In this document: positions 1-9,271 of the stretch, piece after piece
Position numbering within the stretch: position 1 is the first letter of the stretch
Layout: each line of letters opens with the position of its first letter
NCBI GenBank assembly: GCA_965229445.1
Contig: OZ245876.1
Coordinates: forward strand, 1,612,001 to 1,676,000
Origin: Owenweeksia sp965229445
GTDB lineage: Bacteria; Bacteroidota; Bacteroidia; Flavobacteriales; Schleiferiaceae
Length of the DNA: 64,000 nucleotides
Reading direction: 5' to 3'
Made by a program: the position numbers and the translations under genes
Notes under the pieces: model-generated
The model's input: only the letters and a program-made list of their open reading frames with translations
Told to the model about the DNA's origin: nothing
The model's database searches: none

Positions 1-2466
1 ATTATTGTAGCTATAATCAGTGCGGAAAGTGTAATTCTTCATGAACACTGCCGTCAGCTCAATACTGGGCCTGTGATTGCTGAAGTCATTTGCTGACCGG
101 GAACCTGAATATTGATTTAAACTGAAATTATAGCTTATTTCCACATTGGGGAATTTATCGAAGTTAGTGCCAAAGCCGGCTCTATAATTCTGGGTAAAGG
201 TATTGTTGACATTATTCTCACCGTCAATTCTGTTATTCACGGTATTGTATCCCAGGTTTATACGCGCATCCGTTTTGAAATATTTAAACTTCTTGGAATA
301 CACGGCATAGCTGCTCACATTCTGATTAAACCCATCACCATTTATAGGGCTTTGTACTTGTTGCAATCCCTGAGCGGTGGGGAAGAATTGTACCTGGTTG
401 GTAATTCCATCCGCAGAGCGACTATAGCTTATACCGGCAAAGATGGTCGTGAAGTTATAGAGATTAAAATTCCGGTAATTGAGATTAACCTGGTGGCGGG
501 TAGAGTATAGCAGATCATCGGCCCCTGTAAACAGGCTATTGTAATTCTGGATAATAATGCCATTAATCACATCATTAACATCAAAAAAATTGGCGGACAT
601 GCTGTAGCGAAGATCAAATCCCTGGCTGTTAGAGATGCTATAGCGAAGAAGTGCATCAGGGAGGAAGATGCCATACTGACCACTAACTTCTTTCCCGGGA
701 TAATTTTGCGCAACATTATAATAGTGATAATTGAAGCCTGGTCTGAAGGTGAATTTCCCAAATTTGGTTTTATAATGGATCCCGGCAAAAACATCCGCCA
801 GATTAAAGCTTACGTCATTACTTAATGGATTAATGGAATCGCCCAGTTCCTCACCTTCCTCAGACAGTCCTTCCAAAATTCTGGAATCATAATCTTGATC
901 GTTATAGATTCCACCCAGGTTGAATTCAAAGTGATTATTCTTGTTGAAAACCCAGTAATAGCTTGCTCTACCCTCAAAGCTTTGACTGTTGATCAACCTT
1001 TCTTGCCACACTTCTGTGATGGAGGAATCTATGATGCTGAAGGGTAGGGTAGTGCCATCCAAACTCAGCGTGGGGTCTTGTTTCTTGATCAAGTGTTGGA
1101 TCTCAACCGCAAAGACATCATCGCCAAAATTTTTAAAGAGTTCCAAGTTCTGCTGTAAGCTCCAGGGTTTTTGGTTTTCCAGGGTGAGATAATCATTCTG
1201 AATTTCACCAAAATCTGATTGCAGTAAATTACTGGTGTTGATGTCTGAGACTTTGGCAAAGAAATCATAATTGAGATAGAAGCCATCGCTTGGTTCATAG
1301 GTGGCAGAGAATTTCCCCAGAGCCACGGTATTGTTTTGTTGATCCCTGGTTACCAATGTTTCCGTACCGAGGGAATCGGCACCAATGTAATTTCTATTCG
1401 TTTCATACGGACTTATTATTCGATTGTTATTGGCAATCACAAAACCAGAAAGCTTAAGGTCTTTTCGCGGCTTATAGCTAAAATTGGCGGCTCCAAAATT
1501 GCCAATTACTTCCTCCGCACGGTTATTTTGCCCCAATGGAATGGGCATATCATCAGAAGCGAAGTTCATATTAAAACCAGACCGTCCACTCAGCTTTCTA
1601 AATCCGCCACTAAATCTGAAGTAGTCCCTGACCGTAAAGGCAGATTTACCAATATTATTCATATCGCCAATCAGGTTGAAACTGGTTTTAGGACTAAAAT
1701 AAAAGGCATTGCCATGAAGCAAATAGCGCTCGGGAGTACCAATCTTAGCTTCCGCATCGCCAAACCACAGATTCTTCTTACCTTCTTTAAGTTTGATGTT
1801 GAGGGCAATTCTGTCATCACTACTTAGTCCCTGTAATGGGCTGATTTCCTCATAGTTGCGCAGCACTTGTACTTTACTTACCGCATTGGCAGGCAAATTT
1901 TTGGTGGCTACCTTGCTATCGCCATCAAATACATCTTGCCCTTCAATCATAACCTTTTCAACGGTTTTACCCTCTACAGTAACCTGACCGTCATCATCAA
2001 CCTCAAAACCAGGAAGTTTCCTTAAAACATCTTCCAGTTTGCGTTCTTCTCCCGTGGCAAAAGCATCCGCACGATAACTGATCGTGTCTCCGGAAACGAC
2101 AATCGGCATTTCTTCAACTATCTCAATCTGATTCAGCATTTCAGGATCAGGTTCAAGGGTATAAGTTAGCTGCAGAGCCTCGCCGGCAGCACCAGATCTG
2201 AGACTTTCAGCCAGAGGTTTATAGCCCAGGTAGGAAATTTTCAGGGTAAGCTCAGATTCGGGCGGTACCAACAATTTAAATTCACCATCTGCATCAGAAA
2301 ATCCGTAGGCTGCCATGCTGCTGTCCGCCATGTTCATTACCAACAAATTTGCCATTTCCAGGGGCGCACCTTTTTCATCGGTGAGTTTGCCGTCGATGGT
2401 GAAAGACTTTTGAGCCAAACTGGTAAAGCAGAATACCAGCGAAAGAGGGAGAAATATATTTTTCAA
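1..2466 (-). CDS. TonB-linked outer-membrane beta-barrel receptor, 5' part (runs off left edge)
   Basis: The frame stays open for 822 codons from the window edge to a TTG start at 2466; no in-frame ATG lies near the N-terminus. The protein opens with a signal peptide ending around SLAQ (residue 19). A carboxypeptidase-regulatory-like domain of about 85 residues follows, with the typical DADGEFKLLV segment. Next comes a plug-like region with the Bacteroidota hallmark LEDVLRKLPGFEVDDDGQV and a VEKVMIEGQ segment. The rest is aromatic-rich alternating sequence typical of barrel strands. It probably imports a ligand or acts as a SusC-relative; the substrate cannot be read. The C-terminal strands lie outside the window. 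The GLPGLI gene is 15 nt upstream on the same strand, a pairing common in Bacteroidota, so they are probably one operon. Confidence 0.85.
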   Translation of the reverse strand, partial: MKNIFLPLSLVFCFTSLAQKSFTIDGKLTDEKGAPLEMANLLVMNMADSSMAAYGFSDADGEFKLLVPPESELTLKISYLGYKPLAESLRSGAAGEALQLTYTLEPDPEMLNQIEIVEEMPIVVSGDTISYRADAFATGEERKLEDVLRKLPGFEVDDDGQVTVEGKTVEKVMIEGQDVFDGDSKVATKNLPANAVSKVQVLRNYEEISPLQGLSSDDRIALNIKLKEGKKNLWFGDAEAKIGTPERYLLHGNAFYFSPKTSFNLIGDMNNIGKSAFTVRDYFRFSGGFRKLSGRSGFNMNFASDDMPIPLGQNNRAEEVIGNFGAANFSYKPRKDLKLSGFVIANNNRIISPYETNRNYIGADSLGTETLVTRDQQNNTVALGKFSATYEPSDGFYLNYDFFAKVSDINTSNLLQSDFGEIQNDYLTLENQKPWSLQQNLELFKNFGDDVFAVEIQHLIKKQDPTLSLDGTTLPFSIIDSSITEVWQERLINSQSFEGRASYYWVFNKNNHFEFNLGGIYNDQDYDSRILEGLSEEGEELGDSINPLSNDVSFNLADVFAGIHYKTKFGKFTFRPGFNYHYYNVAQNYPGKEVSGQYGIFLPDALLRYSISNSQGFDLRYSMSANFFDVNDVINGIIIQNYNSLFTGADDLLYSTRHQVNLNYRNFNLYNFTTIFAGISYSRSADGITNQVQFFPTAQGLQQVQSPINGDGFNQNVSSYAVYSKKFKYFKTDARINLGYNTVNNRIDGENNVNNTFTQNYRAGFGTNFDKFPNVEISYNFSLNQYSGSRSANDFSNHRPSIELTAVFMKNYTFRTDYSYNN

Positions 2467-2481
2467 TGGGGTAAGCTTTAA

Positions 2482-3300
2482 TTATCGTCCGATGCGTATT
2501 TCCATTGAACCACTGCCCTGTCCTCGGGGACGACGGTACATGCGTCTCATTTCTTCAAGCTTTTCCTGAGTAATTCTTTCATATTCCTCTTGACTTACCT
2601 CTTCGCCTCCCTCAGGTTTCTTAATTTCAATCTCCTCTCCGGGTTTCAAGCTCAGTCGCGTGCACAGCATAGTAGTGGTGCCATCATTTAATTCCATAAT
2701 CAATCCGGGTAAGCCTCCATATTGTGCCGGTCCATTGCTTACCGGAACTTGCATCGAGTACCAGGCCGTAATATTAATGGTATCACTATAGGTGGTGTCA
2801 TGGCTTTCTCCATCGTTCGTTTCCGATCGACTGATGGTGACCACTCTCTGGGCGGTAGCCTTGTTGCACTGATATTTCCCAATGGCTTTGCTGCCTTTTT
2901 CCAGCTTCCAATCCAGCTTTTCGATGGTATCCATAATCAAGAACTGCTTGCCGAAAAACTCTACTTTGTCCAAATAGGTCCCTTCCTTTACATTCTTATA
3001 AAGGATTCCACCGGTTCCCATAATCATGCTCATGAAGCGCATTCCACGCTGTCCTTCCTTTTCCAATTCTTCTACCTCACTGTAAATGGATTCATTTCTG
3101 TTGAATTTTAGCTCAAATTCTTTTTGCATAGCCTTCGCCATTCTCTCCTCCATCATTTTCTTCTGATCTGGAGAGATATCTGATCCTTCCATCTTAAATG
3201 GTACCTGGCTGGCTGTTTTGTAGGTTGCACTGCCGCTAAAGCTTTGGGCAGAGATATAGCAAGAGGCCATTAAGGCCATAATAAAGGAGATGTAACGCAT
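2482..3300 (-). CDS. GLPGLI family protein
   Basis: This 272-residue exported protein has a signal peptide ending at YISAQ. The family-naming motif GLPGLIMEL is present near residue 200, preceded by the usual Trp/Tyr-rich WYSMQVP segment. GLPGLI proteins are Bacteroidota-specific, of unknown function, and often sit beside TonB-linked receptors, as here, where the receptor starts 15 nt downstream. The C-terminus is rich in Arg, Gly and Met. The region around residues 45-65 is highly charged and may be helical. An accessory role to the receptor is inferred from context only. The ATG at 3300 is the first start of the frame and gives the signal peptide directly. Confidence 0.88.
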   Translation of the reverse strand: MRYISFIMALMASCYISAQSFSGSATYKTASQVPFKMEGSDISPDQKKMMEERMAKAMQKEFELKFNRNESIYSEVEELEKEGQRGMRFMSMIMGTGGILYKNVKEGTYLDKVEFFGKQFLIMDTIEKLDWKLEKGSKAIGKYQCNKATAQRVVTISRSETNDGESHDTTYSDTINITAWYSMQVPVSNGPAQYGGLPGLIMELNDGTTTMLCTRLSLKPGEEIEIKKPEGGEEVSQEEYERITQEKLEEMRRMYRRPRGQGSGSMEIRIGR

Positions 3301-3497
3301 AAAGTAGGTTTAGATGGCAAATATGCAGTAATAATGAATAAGCTCTTGTTAGAGTCTTGTTAAAGTAAAAGGTTTAAGACATGGCTAGAAATAAGCACGG
3401 AAGCCGGCTAGCCTGGATTTAACGAGGGAAGTTTTTAACCCGTTTCATAGTTTCATTAAATATCAGAGATTTACGGCCTTATTCAATCTTTTAACTG

Positions 3498-4895
3498 ATG
3501 AGGAAATTTATTCTGTTAAGTCTTTTACTGTCAGGCATTCACCTAAATGCACAGAGCTTTCAAGATTTTGTAAATAGTTTATTCGCAACCTCCGCACCAC
3601 TGCGCCAGGCGAGGGTAGATAGTTTCATGACGGCGAATTCACAATTTCCCCTGGTTGAAAATGATTCTGCTGCCAATTTTATACTTACCGGAAATTTCAA
3701 CACGGTTCAGGTGGCTGGAGATATGAACGGTTGGAACCCATCTACTCCTGGTTTTACCTTAATGAACATCCCCGCTACGAACTTCTTCTTTCTGACTAAG
3801 TATTTTGAGAAAAATGCCCGCTTGGATTATAAGTTTGTGACTAATGGCAGCAATTGGATTTTGGACCCCAACAATCCAAACCAAGTTTCCGGTGGTTTTG
3901 GCCCGAATTCTGAATTGGCTATGCCTGGGTATATAAGGCCCTGGGAGATTTTGTCTTATCCCAATGTTCCTCAAGGGGCTTTGACTTTTAAGACGGTAAG
4001 TAGTAGCATCATGAGCAAATCTTTTGAGGTACAGATATATCTGCCACCTAACTATGATTCCAGTAAAACCTATCCGGTGGCATATTTCCATGACGGACAT
4101 GAATATCTATTGCTGGGTAATGCCAAGAATGTGATGGATAACTTAATTGATTCCAATTTGATTTCGCCTCTCATTGGCGTGTTTGTAAAACCCAATGATA
4201 GAAATGAGGAATATGGTTTCTCTCAACGGTACTTATACCGCGATTTTTTCTGTGATGAGCTGGTACCGTATATCGATAACAATTATTCCACAAAACCTGA
4301 TAGTCTAAACCGAGCCACCATTGGGGCCAGTTTTGGCGGAAATATTTCTGCCCTGATTGTCATGGGAAGGCCGGAGGTGTTCTATAAAACCGGTCAGCAT
4401 TCCGGTGCATGGTGGCCTAATAACTATGAGGCTCTGGGGTTATTTATGAATAGTCATAAGGACATGCCAATGCCGAGTGTTTGGGGTACCTATGAAGGTG
4501 GACTTACAGCTATGTGGGATTCCCTCCCGGGCAAAAACTATCCCAATAAGTATTACCGTTCTTATCCCGAAGGCCATAGTTGGGGCCTCTGGAGAGCCAC
4601 ATTGGACGAGCTGCTGATTCATTTGTTTCCTGGATCAGCCGTGATTGGTTTACCGGAGGAGCCTCAAACTCTGAAATCACTCAGAATATACCCAAATCCT
4701 GTTCAGAATTCTACTTTGATTATCGATAATCAGCGCTTTGAAGGGGAAAAATATACCATTATGGCTACTAGCGGTAAAGTATGTCAAACCGGGGAAGTAG
4801 GCGAAAGTAGAGCAATAAGTTTGGCGGATCTTAAAGCCGGTTATTATTATCTGATTATTGGTGGATATAGCGCTGTACTGATCAAGCAAGACTAA
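3498..4895 (+). CDS. Secreted esterase (esterase D / enterochelin-esterase type) with T9SS sorting domain
   Basis: The 465-residue protein has a signal peptide ending near LNAQS (residue 20). Residues about 58-130 resemble a CBM48/AMPK-type beta-sandwich (VAGDMNGWNPS). An alpha/beta-hydrolase domain spans about 165-380, with nucleophile Ser278 in GASFGG and probable catalytic His360 in YPEGHSWGLW. Residues about 393-465 form a type IX secretion C-terminal domain (LRIYPNPVQNSTLII). It should therefore cross the outer membrane by T9SS and act on an ester outside the cell. The fold order matches enterochelin-esterase-like proteins, but siderophore specificity is not shown and a polysaccharide ester is equally possible. 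The gene stands alone and is followed by a strong hairpin. Confidence 0.85.
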   Translation: MRKFILLSLLLSGIHLNAQSFQDFVNSLFATSAPLRQARVDSFMTANSQFPLVENDSAANFILTGNFNTVQVAGDMNGWNPSTPGFTLMNIPATNFFFLTKYFEKNARLDYKFVTNGSNWILDPNNPNQVSGGFGPNSELAMPGYIRPWEILSYPNVPQGALTFKTVSSSIMSKSFEVQIYLPPNYDSSKTYPVAYFHDGHEYLLLGNAKNVMDNLIDSNLISPLIGVFVKPNDRNEEYGFSQRYLYRDFFCDELVPYIDNNYSTKPDSLNRATIGASFGGNISALIVMGRPEVFYKTGQHSGAWWPNNYEALGLFMNSHKDMPMPSVWGTYEGGLTAMWDSLPGKNYPNKYYRSYPEGHSWGLWRATLDELLIHLFPGSAVIGLPEEPQTLKSLRIYPNPVQNSTLIIDNQRFEGEKYTIMATSGKVCQTGEVGESRAISLADLKAGYYYLIIGGYSAVLIKQD

Positions 4896-4903
4896 AAAAA
4901 AGA

Positions 4904-4926
4904 AAGCCCCGCTGAGAGCGGGGCTT
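4904..4926. terminator. GC-rich hairpin terminator after the esterase gene
   Basis: A perfect 10-bp stem (AAGCCCCGCT paired with AGCGGGGCTT) with a 3-nt loop begins 8 nt after the esterase stop codon. The A-rich run on its left would become a U-tract only on minus-strand transcripts. On the plus strand it works as a stem without a clear U-tract, so termination may be bidirectional. Confidence 0.7.
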
Positions 4927-5055
4927 ATTGAAGTAAACCAATTAACCAAACCTTAACCAGTCCAAAGATGAACAATTACTGGACTTGCAGGAGGTAGGGC
5001 AGGGCTAGTTATAAACAACACATTGTTCATGTTGAATGAGGCAAATTCTTAGAAA

Positions 5056-6090
5056 ATGATAGTAAATAGAAGTATCAGCATTTGGCAAGTCTTCAGCTGG
5101 ACGGGATTTCACATTATTTGGCTCCTCTGTTTTGTAGGCTTGGTGGCCGCGCTTTATCATTTTGAATATATAACATTCAGTATTCCCTGGTTGCCCGTGT
5201 CCGTTATTGGCACTGCCGTTGCCTTTTATGCTGGATTTAAGAATAATAGCGCTTACGACAGGTTGTGGGAAGCACGCAAGATTTGGGGGGCGATCGTAAA
5301 CAGCAGCAGAGCCTGGGGATCTTACGTGGATACCTATCTTACCATACTCTTTGCTGATTCAGAGTTTGTAAAGGAGGACCTGGAACCCATTAAAAAACGC
5401 TTGGTATATCGACATCTCGCATGGTTATACACCTTACGCGATCAACTTCTCTTACCATCCGCCTGGGAACATATAAGCCAGTCTGGACCTATAGGAAGAT
5501 TGGCAAACAGATACCAAAGATTTAGAGGAATTGGTTTGGTATCGGATGAGTTATCTGGAATTGACCCTACTAAATTGATTCCTCGTGAAGAGATTGAGGA
5601 GATCAGGAATAGCGCCAATCCGGCAACGCAATTAATCAATGCACAGTCTAGAGATTTGGCCAGACTTAGAGAACAAAATCTTATCGATGATTTCAGGCAT
5701 ATGAGTTTGTCTGGAGTGCTCTATGATTTTTATGAGCATCAGGGCAAATGCGAACGTATTAAAAAGTTCCCCCTGCCGAGGCAGTACGCTAATATGAGTA
5801 GAGTGTTTATTGGGATATTTATTGTACTCCTTCCTTTTAGTATTATACCGGAAATGATCAATTTAGGGACGTGGGGCCTTTGGTTGGCGATACCAATAAG
5901 TGCTTTGATTGCCTGGGTTTATGTGGTGATGGAATTGGTGGGAGACTATTCCGAAAATCCCTTTTCCGGCATGGCCAATGATATACCAATGCTTTCGCTG
6001 TGTCGCACCATTGAAATTGATCTGCGGGAAATGCTGAATGAAACCGAATTACCACCACCCATAAAGTCAAAGGCGGGGATATTGATGTAG
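5056..6090 (+). CDS. Bestrophin-family (UPF0187) membrane channel
   Basis: The 344-residue membrane protein starts with the family pattern NRSISIWQVF, followed by two hydrophobic helices and the segment GFKNNSAYDRLWEARKIWGAIVN near residues 60-82. That segment is the conserved Arg/Trp-rich stretch of bacterial bestrophin homologues. Two more membrane helices lie near residues 255-300, and the conserved NPF element (ENPFSGMANDIPM) is near residue 310. Family members form pentameric ion channels, chloride-selective in eukaryotes and cation-selective in at least one bacterial case. Selectivity cannot be predicted here. The length fits the family. It is monocistronic, with a gap of about 80 nt before the next gene. 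Confidence 0.85.
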   Translation: MIVNRSISIWQVFSWTGFHIIWLLCFVGLVAALYHFEYITFSIPWLPVSVIGTAVAFYAGFKNNSAYDRLWEARKIWGAIVNSSRAWGSYVDTYLTILFADSEFVKEDLEPIKKRLVYRHLAWLYTLRDQLLLPSAWEHISQSGPIGRLANRYQRFRGIGLVSDELSGIDPTKLIPREEIEEIRNSANPATQLINAQSRDLARLREQNLIDDFRHMSLSGVLYDFYEHQGKCERIKKFPLPRQYANMSRVFIGIFIVLLPFSIIPEMINLGTWGLWLAIPISALIAWVYVVMELVGDYSENPFSGMANDIPMLSLCRTIEIDLREMLNETELPPPIKSKAGILM

Positions 6091-6172
6091 GAGGATATGC
6101 TGTTTATATTAACTCCTATGTTCAATCGCATATTCACTAATATTGAAAATCTGAATTTCAAGATTGCAGTTT

Positions 6173-7141
6173 ATGGCCACGCCACTATTGGATAAGCTTC
6201 GCAGCTTTAAGATCACTTATGAGTTGTACAACTTCTTTCGTAAGTCGCAGCTGATCCATAACCTTCCGCATTATAAGCGTTTCGGCCTTAAGAAGAAATA
6301 CTATTCGAGCATTTCCAGTGAGGATTTTAAGCATCTAGAGTCTCCCCTCAACAAATATGATCGGTTAAGTTCGATTTCTGAACTGCCTAAGGATGCCAAT
6401 TATTTAGAGCTGGATTATGATCAGAAGGAAAAATTATTGCCCTGGTCAGATAAAGGATATGTCATTCTAGAAAAATTTTTCAGCGATGAAGAGGTAGATC
6501 ATGTCAACGAAACCGTGGAAGCCTTATACACTTCCGGAAAGATTAATTTCCGATATGGAAACAAGATTATGTTCGCCATACATCAATCACCAGACCTCTG
6601 GAACTTTGGCTCTAATCCCCGTCTTATGGATATTCTCAAGATTCTGATGGGCAAGGAAATAGAACTCTTTCAGAGTATCAATTTCTACAAGGGGAGTCAG
6701 CAAAAGGCACACTCAGATTCCATCCATATGACTACCTTTCCCTATGGCAACCTTATTGCCGTTTGGGTAGCCTTGGAAGATATTGAAAAAGGCTCCGGGG
6801 AGCTTCACTATTACCCGGGTTCTCATAAACTCCCTTACGTCATGAACCGTGATTTCGGTAATACTGGATCAAGGTATAAACTTGGCCGAAAAGATTACCA
6901 TGATTATGAAGATCATATTCAATCCGTGATTGAAAAGCATAAGCTAAAGAAGGAGGTTTTTTTAGCGAGAAAGGGAGACCTCCTGATCTGGCACGCTAAT
7001 TTGTTGCATGGGGGAGAGCCGGTGGTTAAGAAAGAAAGTAGTCGTAAGAGTATGGTCTTTCACTACTACACTAAAGACGCCGTATGTTTCCATGAAGTTA
7101 CTCAAAGACCATCCTTGAAGACGAAAACATCCCATATCTAG
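6173..7141 (+). CDS. Phytanoyl-CoA dioxygenase (PhyH) family protein
   Basis: This is a non-haem Fe(II)/2-oxoglutarate-type oxygenase. The double-stranded beta-helix is recognised from the HxD iron ligand pair in KAHSDSIHM, the strand YPGSHKLPY, and the distal His in LLIWHANLLHGG, which is followed by the Arg/Ser-containing 2-oxoglutarate-binding stretch SSRKSMVFHYY. I take the start as ATG at 6173 (MATPLLDKL); the frame also offers a TTG nine bases earlier. The substrate is unknown. Bacterial relatives hydroxylate varied small molecules. No biosynthetic genes lie beside it, so the role is open. Confidence 0.8.
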   Translation: MATPLLDKLRSFKITYELYNFFRKSQLIHNLPHYKRFGLKKKYYSSISSEDFKHLESPLNKYDRLSSISELPKDANYLELDYDQKEKLLPWSDKGYVILEKFFSDEEVDHVNETVEALYTSGKINFRYGNKIMFAIHQSPDLWNFGSNPRLMDILKILMGKEIELFQSINFYKGSQQKAHSDSIHMTTFPYGNLIAVWVALEDIEKGSGELHYYPGSHKLPYVMNRDFGNTGSRYKLGRKDYHDYEDHIQSVIEKHKLKKEVFLARKGDLLIWHANLLHGGEPVVKKESSRKSMVFHYYTKDAVCFHEVTQRPSLKTKTSHI

Positions 7142-7373
7142 TATCACGTATAAACCCAAATAATCGAGTTATCAAACGAGAATAGACGATAGAAAGCTTA
7201 AATCACAGCCGAAGTTTTTCGAAGATGACTTCATCGTACCGGGATTACCCCGAGCGTTTTCAACTAACCATTTAAAATCTACCATTTACCTACCCTGACG
7301 ATAGGTGTACCGAGAGCTAATGCGGCAATCCACTACCCAAACCGTAATTTCACCCAAACTAAAACATAAAATT

Positions 7374-7874
7374 ATGAGAGCACTCGCCCTTTTATTAGTA
7401 ATGCCATCTCTGTTTTTTGCTCAGGAAAGCAGTTTAATGGAGCTCGCGAATTTCAATGCCGCAGACAGCAATCGAGCACATGTTTCCATAAGTGGAAAGT
7501 TTTTTGAAATGATGGCTAAGATGGAAGTAGACAGCACTTTTGATGCCCAGGCAAAGAACCTCGCTGCATCAGTTCACGGAATGGAAGGTTATATGGATTT
7601 TAGTCGGGCCACCGCAAACAACGTACTGACCAATTTGGCCCAAGACAAAAGCTTTGAGGAATATGCCAGAGTGAGTAAGAAGGATGGTCTTTTCGTGTTC
7701 TATATCAATGAAGATGACGGAATAGTATCGGAAGTTATCATGCTAGCTCGAGATGATACACATGGCTACATGGCTTCAGTATATGGTGAAATGGATTTGC
7801 GCGATATTGGTAAAATGTATCGTCTGGTAAGTATGGAGGGATTTAAGCATATCAATGAAACTGAAGGGAATTAA
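7374..7874 (+). CDS. DUF4252-like exported protein
   Basis: The start is set at ATG 7374, which gives a clean signal peptide (MRALALLLVMPSLFFAQ). The upstream extension of the frame from a GTG has no such signal. The mature part of about 150 residues resembles DUF4252 proteins of Bacteroidota: alternating strands, a central YEEY-like segment (SFEEYARVSKKDG), and a C-terminal hydrophobic strand with an MDLRDIGKM element. It overlaps the next gene by 20 nt, so translation is probably coupled. DUF4252 genes often occur in pairs next to a sigma factor; none is visible here. Function is unknown. Confidence 0.6.
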   Translation: MRALALLLVMPSLFFAQESSLMELANFNAADSNRAHVSISGKFFEMMAKMEVDSTFDAQAKNLAASVHGMEGYMDFSRATANNVLTNLAQDKSFEEYARVSKKDGLFVFYINEDDGIVSEVIMLARDDTHGYMASVYGEMDLRDIGKMYRLVSMEGFKHINETEGN

Positions 7875-8406
7875 TCTTATTATTCTCCTTGCCTTCTTTG
7901 CTTCATCCTGTGATAACTCGCAGTATGGAATTGCGCATCAGGCTCTGGAAGACATATATCCATACACTGCTTATGAGCGTACGATGTATCCGGAAAGCAT
8001 GATTCGAAGTGCTACCACCTTATTCGAACTTGATGCTGCCTCCGATCTCACACGCCATATTAGGTATGCGCTTCAATACGAGGTTGATACCACTTCAAAA
8101 TGGCGATATAAACAAGGTACAGATTCCATTGTGCAGTATGAAATTAAAGCTCAGGGTATGGAAACCTACACCAGTTATGCCAGTAAAGAGCTGTCTCTTA
8201 GTCTGTATCTTTTAACTGAGGATGAGATCATCACGGATATCGTCCTAATAAAACAGGATAGTTCCAACTATCAACTCTTTGAGCTAGTGGGAGAGATACC
8301 CATCGAGGAAGTCTTTAAAGCTGGTTTGGAGAATTCTGAGTCTTTGTTAAACCTGATGAATACCGATCTTCTTAATAATGGCACAGCCGATACTACAGAC
8401 CAATAA
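7855..8406 (+). CDS. Putative lipoprotein, probably DUF4252-related
   Basis: The 183-residue protein carries a lipoprotein signal (LLAFFASSC, lipidation Cys19). Its mature part parallels the preceding protein: a central Ser/Tyr-rich strand region, then TEDEIITDIVLIKQD, then a C-terminal GEIPIEEVFKAG element resembling GEMDLRDIGKM of the neighbour. The two are therefore likely divergent paralogues. It overlaps the upstream gene by 20 nt and the downstream ABC gene by 29 nt, so all four genes from 7374 to 10085 look like one translationally coupled unit. No function is known. Confidence 0.6.
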   Translation: MKLKGINLIILLAFFASSCDNSQYGIAHQALEDIYPYTAYERTMYPESMIRSATTLFELDAASDLTRHIRYALQYEVDTTSKWRYKQGTDSIVQYEIKAQGMETYTSYASKELSLSLYLLTEDEIITDIVLIKQDSSNYQLFELVGEIPIEEVFKAGLENSESLLNLMNTDLLNNGTADTTDQ

Positions 8407-9271
8407 TCTAACCAAGCATTACGCGAAGGTAAAAGCTGTACAAGAGCTTAATCTGACCATTAAAGAGGGACAGATATTTGGGTTGTTAGGACCAAACGGT
8501 AGTGGTAAAACTACGACGCTGGGCATGATCCTCGGAGTAGTGAATGCCACCTCGGGATCCTATAGTTGGTATGGTGAACCGGGCTCCTACAAGGTAAGGC
8601 AGAGAATTGGAGCCATTCTGGAGCACCCCATCTTCTTTCCCCATCTTACCGCCGTTCAAAATTTGAGAATCGCAGCTGAGATAAAGCAGATAGGCGCCTC
8701 CCGCATTCATGAAACGCTGGAATGGGTGGGCCTGGAGGAACGCAAGGATGATAAATTTAGCAGCTTTAGCTTAGGGATGAAACAACGCTTGGCTATAGCT
8801 TCTGCACTATTGAGTGATCCTAAAGTGATGATTCTGGATGAGCCAACCAATGGTCTTGATCCTCTGGGTATTGCAGATATCCGAGCGCTCATAAGACGCA
8901 TTGCCGCCGAAGGCCGAACCATTATTTTGGCCAGTCACCTTCTGGATGAGGTGGAAAAGGTGTGCACAGATTTCTGTGTATTGAAGCAAGGAAAACTCAT
9001 ACACAGTGGAAATGTGGCGGAGGAACTTTCTCAGGGTTCATATTTTGAAGTGGTTAGTACAGATCTGGATCAACTGCAAGTAATTCTGAGTGATGCTCCT
9101 GGAACCCTAAAATCAGAAATAATTGCGGGTAAAGTACAGTTGCAAACCGATCGTTCCGGAGCGCAAATAAATCAGTATTTGTTTGAAAAGGGGATCACAG
9201 TGTCTGAAATAGCCAGTAAGAAGCGCACGCTTGAGAATCAGTTCTTAAATCTCGTATCGAACCATGCTTAG
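8378..9271 (+). CDS. ABC transporter ATP-binding protein (ABC-2 export type)
   Basis: The 297-residue nucleotide-binding subunit has all motifs intact: Walker A GPNGSGKTT, Q-loop region, signature FSLGMKQRLAIA, Walker B VMILDEPTNGLD and H-loop LASHLLDE. The C-terminal extension of about 80 residues is typical of the DrrA/CcmA-like exporter class. The gene overlaps the upstream lipoprotein by 29 nt and the downstream permease by 8 nt, so the pair forms an exporter. Substrate is unknown; such pairs serve drug, lipid or lantibiotic-type export, or membrane-stress roles. Confidence 0.9.
   Translation: MAQPILQTNNLTKHYAKVKAVQELNLTIKEGQIFGLLGPNGSGKTTTLGMILGVVNATSGSYSWYGEPGSYKVRQRIGAILEHPIFFPHLTAVQNLRIAAEIKQIGASRIHETLEWVGLEERKDDKFSSFSLGMKQRLAIASALLSDPKVMILDEPTNGLDPLGIADIRALIRRIAAEGRTIILASHLLDEVEKVCTDFCVLKQGKLIHSGNVAEELSQGSYFEVVSTDLDQLQVILSDAPGTLKSEIIAGKVQLQTDRSGAQINQYLFEKGITVSEIASKKRTLENQFLNLVSNHA

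Noticed and set aside
1336..1827. 163-codon plus-strand open frame inside the receptor gene
   Set aside because: It lies antisense to the long, well-supported TonB-linked receptor frame and shows no domain pattern.
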